A program made the translations under genes and the position numbers. From the NCBI GenBank assembly GCA_036897485.1, contig JAYMTF010001791.1, positions 1 to 21,286 of the forward strand: DNA of 21,286 nucleotides, in the 5' to 3' direction. Below the pieces are notes generated by a model that saw only the letters and a list, made by a program, of their open reading frames with translations, did no database searches and was not told the DNA's origin. Source of the DNA: Pelargonium nanum. Lineage: Eukaryota > Streptophyta > Magnoliopsida > Geraniales > Geraniaceae. Shown in pieces: positions 18,705 through 21,286 of the stretch; within the stretch, counting starts at the first letter, position 1, and each line of letters begins with the position of its first letter.

Positions 18705-21286
18705 TTAATTGACGTGAACTTCTCCACTTGCATGAACCTCTTTGACTGTCTTCTCGTATTCATCTTCTTCTTCTTCCTCCTCTTCCTCTCCCTCTCCCTC
18801 CTCGGCAACTGCTTCTTCCTTTTCGTCACCATCCTCTTCTCCTCCCCAGCCAAAGCCTCCAATTGATCGAGATGATTGAGGTGGGTTTTTAGCCTCTTCC
18901 ACAATTTTCATAATTTCTTCTACAGATTGGAGGGAAAAGGTGGGGTTTTCTTTCTTGTAGTAAATGGCTTGAGCCATCTCTGTTAGCTCCCTCGGCAAGT
19001 TCTTCAAGAACCATGGGTGACTTCTAATTTCCTTAATTGTGATCCTCTGCGGGAAGAAAAAAAAAGCATAGGTCAATACTCAAAAGAGTACGACAGTATT
19101 AAAGAGCAGAACTAAAATATATGAATGGAAGACCGACGAGCTTAGTTTCAAATAAGGAAAAGGAAAGAGGATGATCCCATGTCCCACTGAAATTTATCCA
19201 ACGTTACATGATCATGTGACCTATCATTAAGAACTGCTCATTAATTATTATAATGCATATATGAACCAACGATCAGAATAATTTAAGTTCTAAGTTAAAA
19301 AATCTTATAATTATAGTAGATGCAGGGAATGGAGACAGCAACAAAACTATACAGAACTCACATAGGCTGGTAATTCCTAATCCAATAATCCAATGAAAGT
19401 TGAATTGCAAGGCAAAGTACCATACTGACTGTAAGGCTTGCATATAAAACATGCTGGATCTAGAATATCAGAGGGAAAACTGTCTCATTTAGCTTCCAAT
19501 TTCCACGAGAAAAGCAAATCAGTAACAGTGTAACACATGGCTTTCAAAGAACAAGTGTGAACACACATTGGTCTAATGTCTCAAAATGAGTGTAGTGACT
19601 GTCTTGTATTTCCATCCCAAAATGAGTGTTCTCTTTCCCTCCTTAATTTTTCTCAAAAAGAAAGCAAGACACTCAGTTCGCGACGAATGGAGTAGAAAGC
19701 TATATTAGTTTATTCCAGTTGAAAACATACAGCAATAACTTAATATCGTACATACCCTGGATGGATTTGCGACAAATATGCGAGAAAGGAGATGTCTGCA
19801 ATCTTGAGATATGTGAACATAGTCAGGTATCTTGTATTGCACAGCCATGATACGCTGCAGAATAACAACCCCATAGATTATAGAGAGCTATAGGAAAAGA
19901 TATATGGATAAAAAGGAAATGAAAAGATAACTTACATTAATAGTTTTCCTGAAATTTTTGGGGTCTTCTTGATCCTCAAAAGGATATGCTCCCACCAACA
20001 TAACATAAAGGGTTACACCACATGACCATACATCAGCCAACTGAAAAAATACAAAGAAATATTAAGTGAAGCCAACGAAAAGGTATAAATAGACATTCAC
20101 AGTAAAGAAACGTGATAGCAAATCAGCAAGAAATTGGTAGGACATTTCTGACATATTTAAACAAATTACCTAGCCAACACATTCCCTTTGATCATTGGTT
20201 TCACAAATCGCTAAACACGCTACACATATGTCTAACAAAAGAAGTGAAGTAACTAATTACCTTGCCATCATATTCCCTTCGAGAAAGAACCTCAGGTGCA
20301 ATATAAGCTGGAGTTCCCACCGTGGATTTGGGTCTTGAATGCAGCAGAGATGACTACATATATACAAACAAAGTTGATCAGAAATCAAATTTAAATAAAT
20401 TGCTCAGATGATCGAATATAATTAGCAATTTAACATACTAAACTGCCTCAAGAAATAAACCTTTGAATAACCAAAATCGCATATTTTCAGGCGAGGTGCT
20501 GGGCTGCCATCCAAAAGAGTATTCTCCAACTTCAAATCTCTATGGCATATTTGCTGAAGAGAAGGGTGAATGACAAGGAAAATTATGAAAAATAATAGTA
20601 ATAAAGAATTAAGAATTTCACACACGAATTTTAAATTTCCTTTACCAATGAATGGCAGTAGCTGACTCCTGAGATAAGCTGCTGGAAAAAATATCTAGCC
20701 TGTACAGTTTGAAAGTAAACATTATATATTAGTAAGTGCGGAGAATCCAAAATATTATTTCTGCACAGACCATTTGGTTCCTCATAATATAATATCTTTT
20801 CTTGCAATATTCATCATTAAAAAATTTAGTTCTCATCTCAAGCCTCAATTACACCAACTGATTCTCTTCAGATGGCTGTGAAGAATTTACCAAGTGAACA
20901 ACAAATCTGCCGACAATTCAATCTACTTTTCTAGACATAATTGACAGAGAAAAATGAAGTGTCACTGCAACAAGAGTTCTGAATTCTCAAGGATGAAAGT
21001 AAAACAGCAAAGGAAAGCAAAGCAAACCTCATCCTCGCTGAATCTTCCAGCACTGCAAATGCGCTCAAAAAGCTCTCCTCCTGCCGCATACTCCATGACA
21101 ATAGCAAGATGTGTGGGGGTCAAAACTACCTACAGTTCCAAAAACCCAACTTGATAAACCATCAACACTGAAGTGATATCCAAAATTATTATTTGAACTG
21201 AATCATATGACCAACCTCCTTGAAGCGAATGATGTTGGGATGGCGAAGTGATCTGTGGTTTATGATCTCTCTCGCTACATTCTCGT
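18705..21286 (-). CDS. SnRK2: SnRK2 protein kinase, subclass I (SnRK2.4/2.10-like), 3' part
   Basis: Exons in order: 21286-21216 (partial), 21129-21028, 20699-20646, 20553-20461, 20353-20261, 20040-19936, 19854-19756, 19046-18705. All are phase 0 with GT-AG introns; 318 aa are visible. The N-terminal roughly 40 residues with the glycine-rich loop and ATP-binding lysine are outside the window. Visible are the alpha-C glutamate (NVAREIINH), catalytic [11 protein letters not shown], and the activation loop [16 protein letters not shown] with the serine equivalent to OST1 S175. The kinase core ends with [12 protein letters not shown]. Then come the SnRK2 box ([17 protein letters not shown]) and a Glu-rich tail ending [16 protein letters not shown] Glu-rich rather than Asp-rich tail marks subclass I, activated by osmotic and salt stress and not by ABA. 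Family knowledge links these kinases to mRNA decapping and root growth under salt. The introns of 709 and 328 nt show no recognised element. Confidence 0.95.
18763..18803 (-). repeat. GAA/GAG microsatellite coding the acidic SnRK2 tail
   Basis: A CTT/CTC-rich run on the plus strand encodes the run of glutamates in the SnRK2 C-terminal tail. Such a tract can change length by replication slippage while staying in frame. Confidence 0.7.

Noticed and set aside
18701..18904. A very basic minus-strand ORF (runs of KRRKKKK).
   Set aside because: It is an alternate frame of the GAA/GAG run in the SnRK2 last exon.

Overview
The window is nuclear DNA from a flowering plant, most likely a dicot. It is AT-rich, with many short exons, GT-AG introns of about 70-970 nt and T-rich intron 3' ends. 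It holds three protein genes whose reading frames can be joined exon by exon with consistent splice phases. No bacterial-type operon, CRISPR array, rRNA gene or intact tRNA gene was seen.

Layout: (1) 155-6219, + strand: a complete 11-exon gene for a plant T-complex protein 11 (TCP11/SOK1-like) family protein, 1177 aa by my splicing. (2) 6885-17360, - strand: a complete 25-coding-exon gene for a RECQ4 (BLM/Sgs1-type) DNA helicase of 1223 aa, with leader exon material up to about 17.85 kb. It converges tail-to-tail on the TCP11 gene across a 665-bp spacer. (3) 18705-21286, - strand: the last eight exons of an SnRK2 protein kinase of the Glu-rich subclass I (SnRK2.4/2.10 type). Its 5' end, including the glycine-rich loop, lies beyond the right edge.

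Accessory material is modest. The most informative is in the RECQ4 intron between motif VI and the zinc-binding region. There a small LTR element of TRIM type (10380-10678) sits inside the LTR of a second, older TRIM-like element (10050-10720). The 0.85-kb spacer between RECQ4 and SnRK2 carries a 73-bp segment flanked by 16-bp direct repeats and a tRNA-like/SINE-like sequence with A and B boxes at tRNA spacing. A perfect 31-bp direct repeat lies in an early RECQ4 intron, next to a splice donor.

The three genes belong to different processes: one of unknown role, one in homologous recombination and crossover control, and one in osmotic and salt stress signalling. Nothing suggests they act as one pathway, and I see no undescribed multi-gene system. 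The observations worth a second look are the nested TRIMs, a probable GC-AG intron in RECQ4, a possible alternative transit-peptide-like N terminus made by skipping RECQ4 exon 2, and overlapping upstream ATGs at two of the genes.
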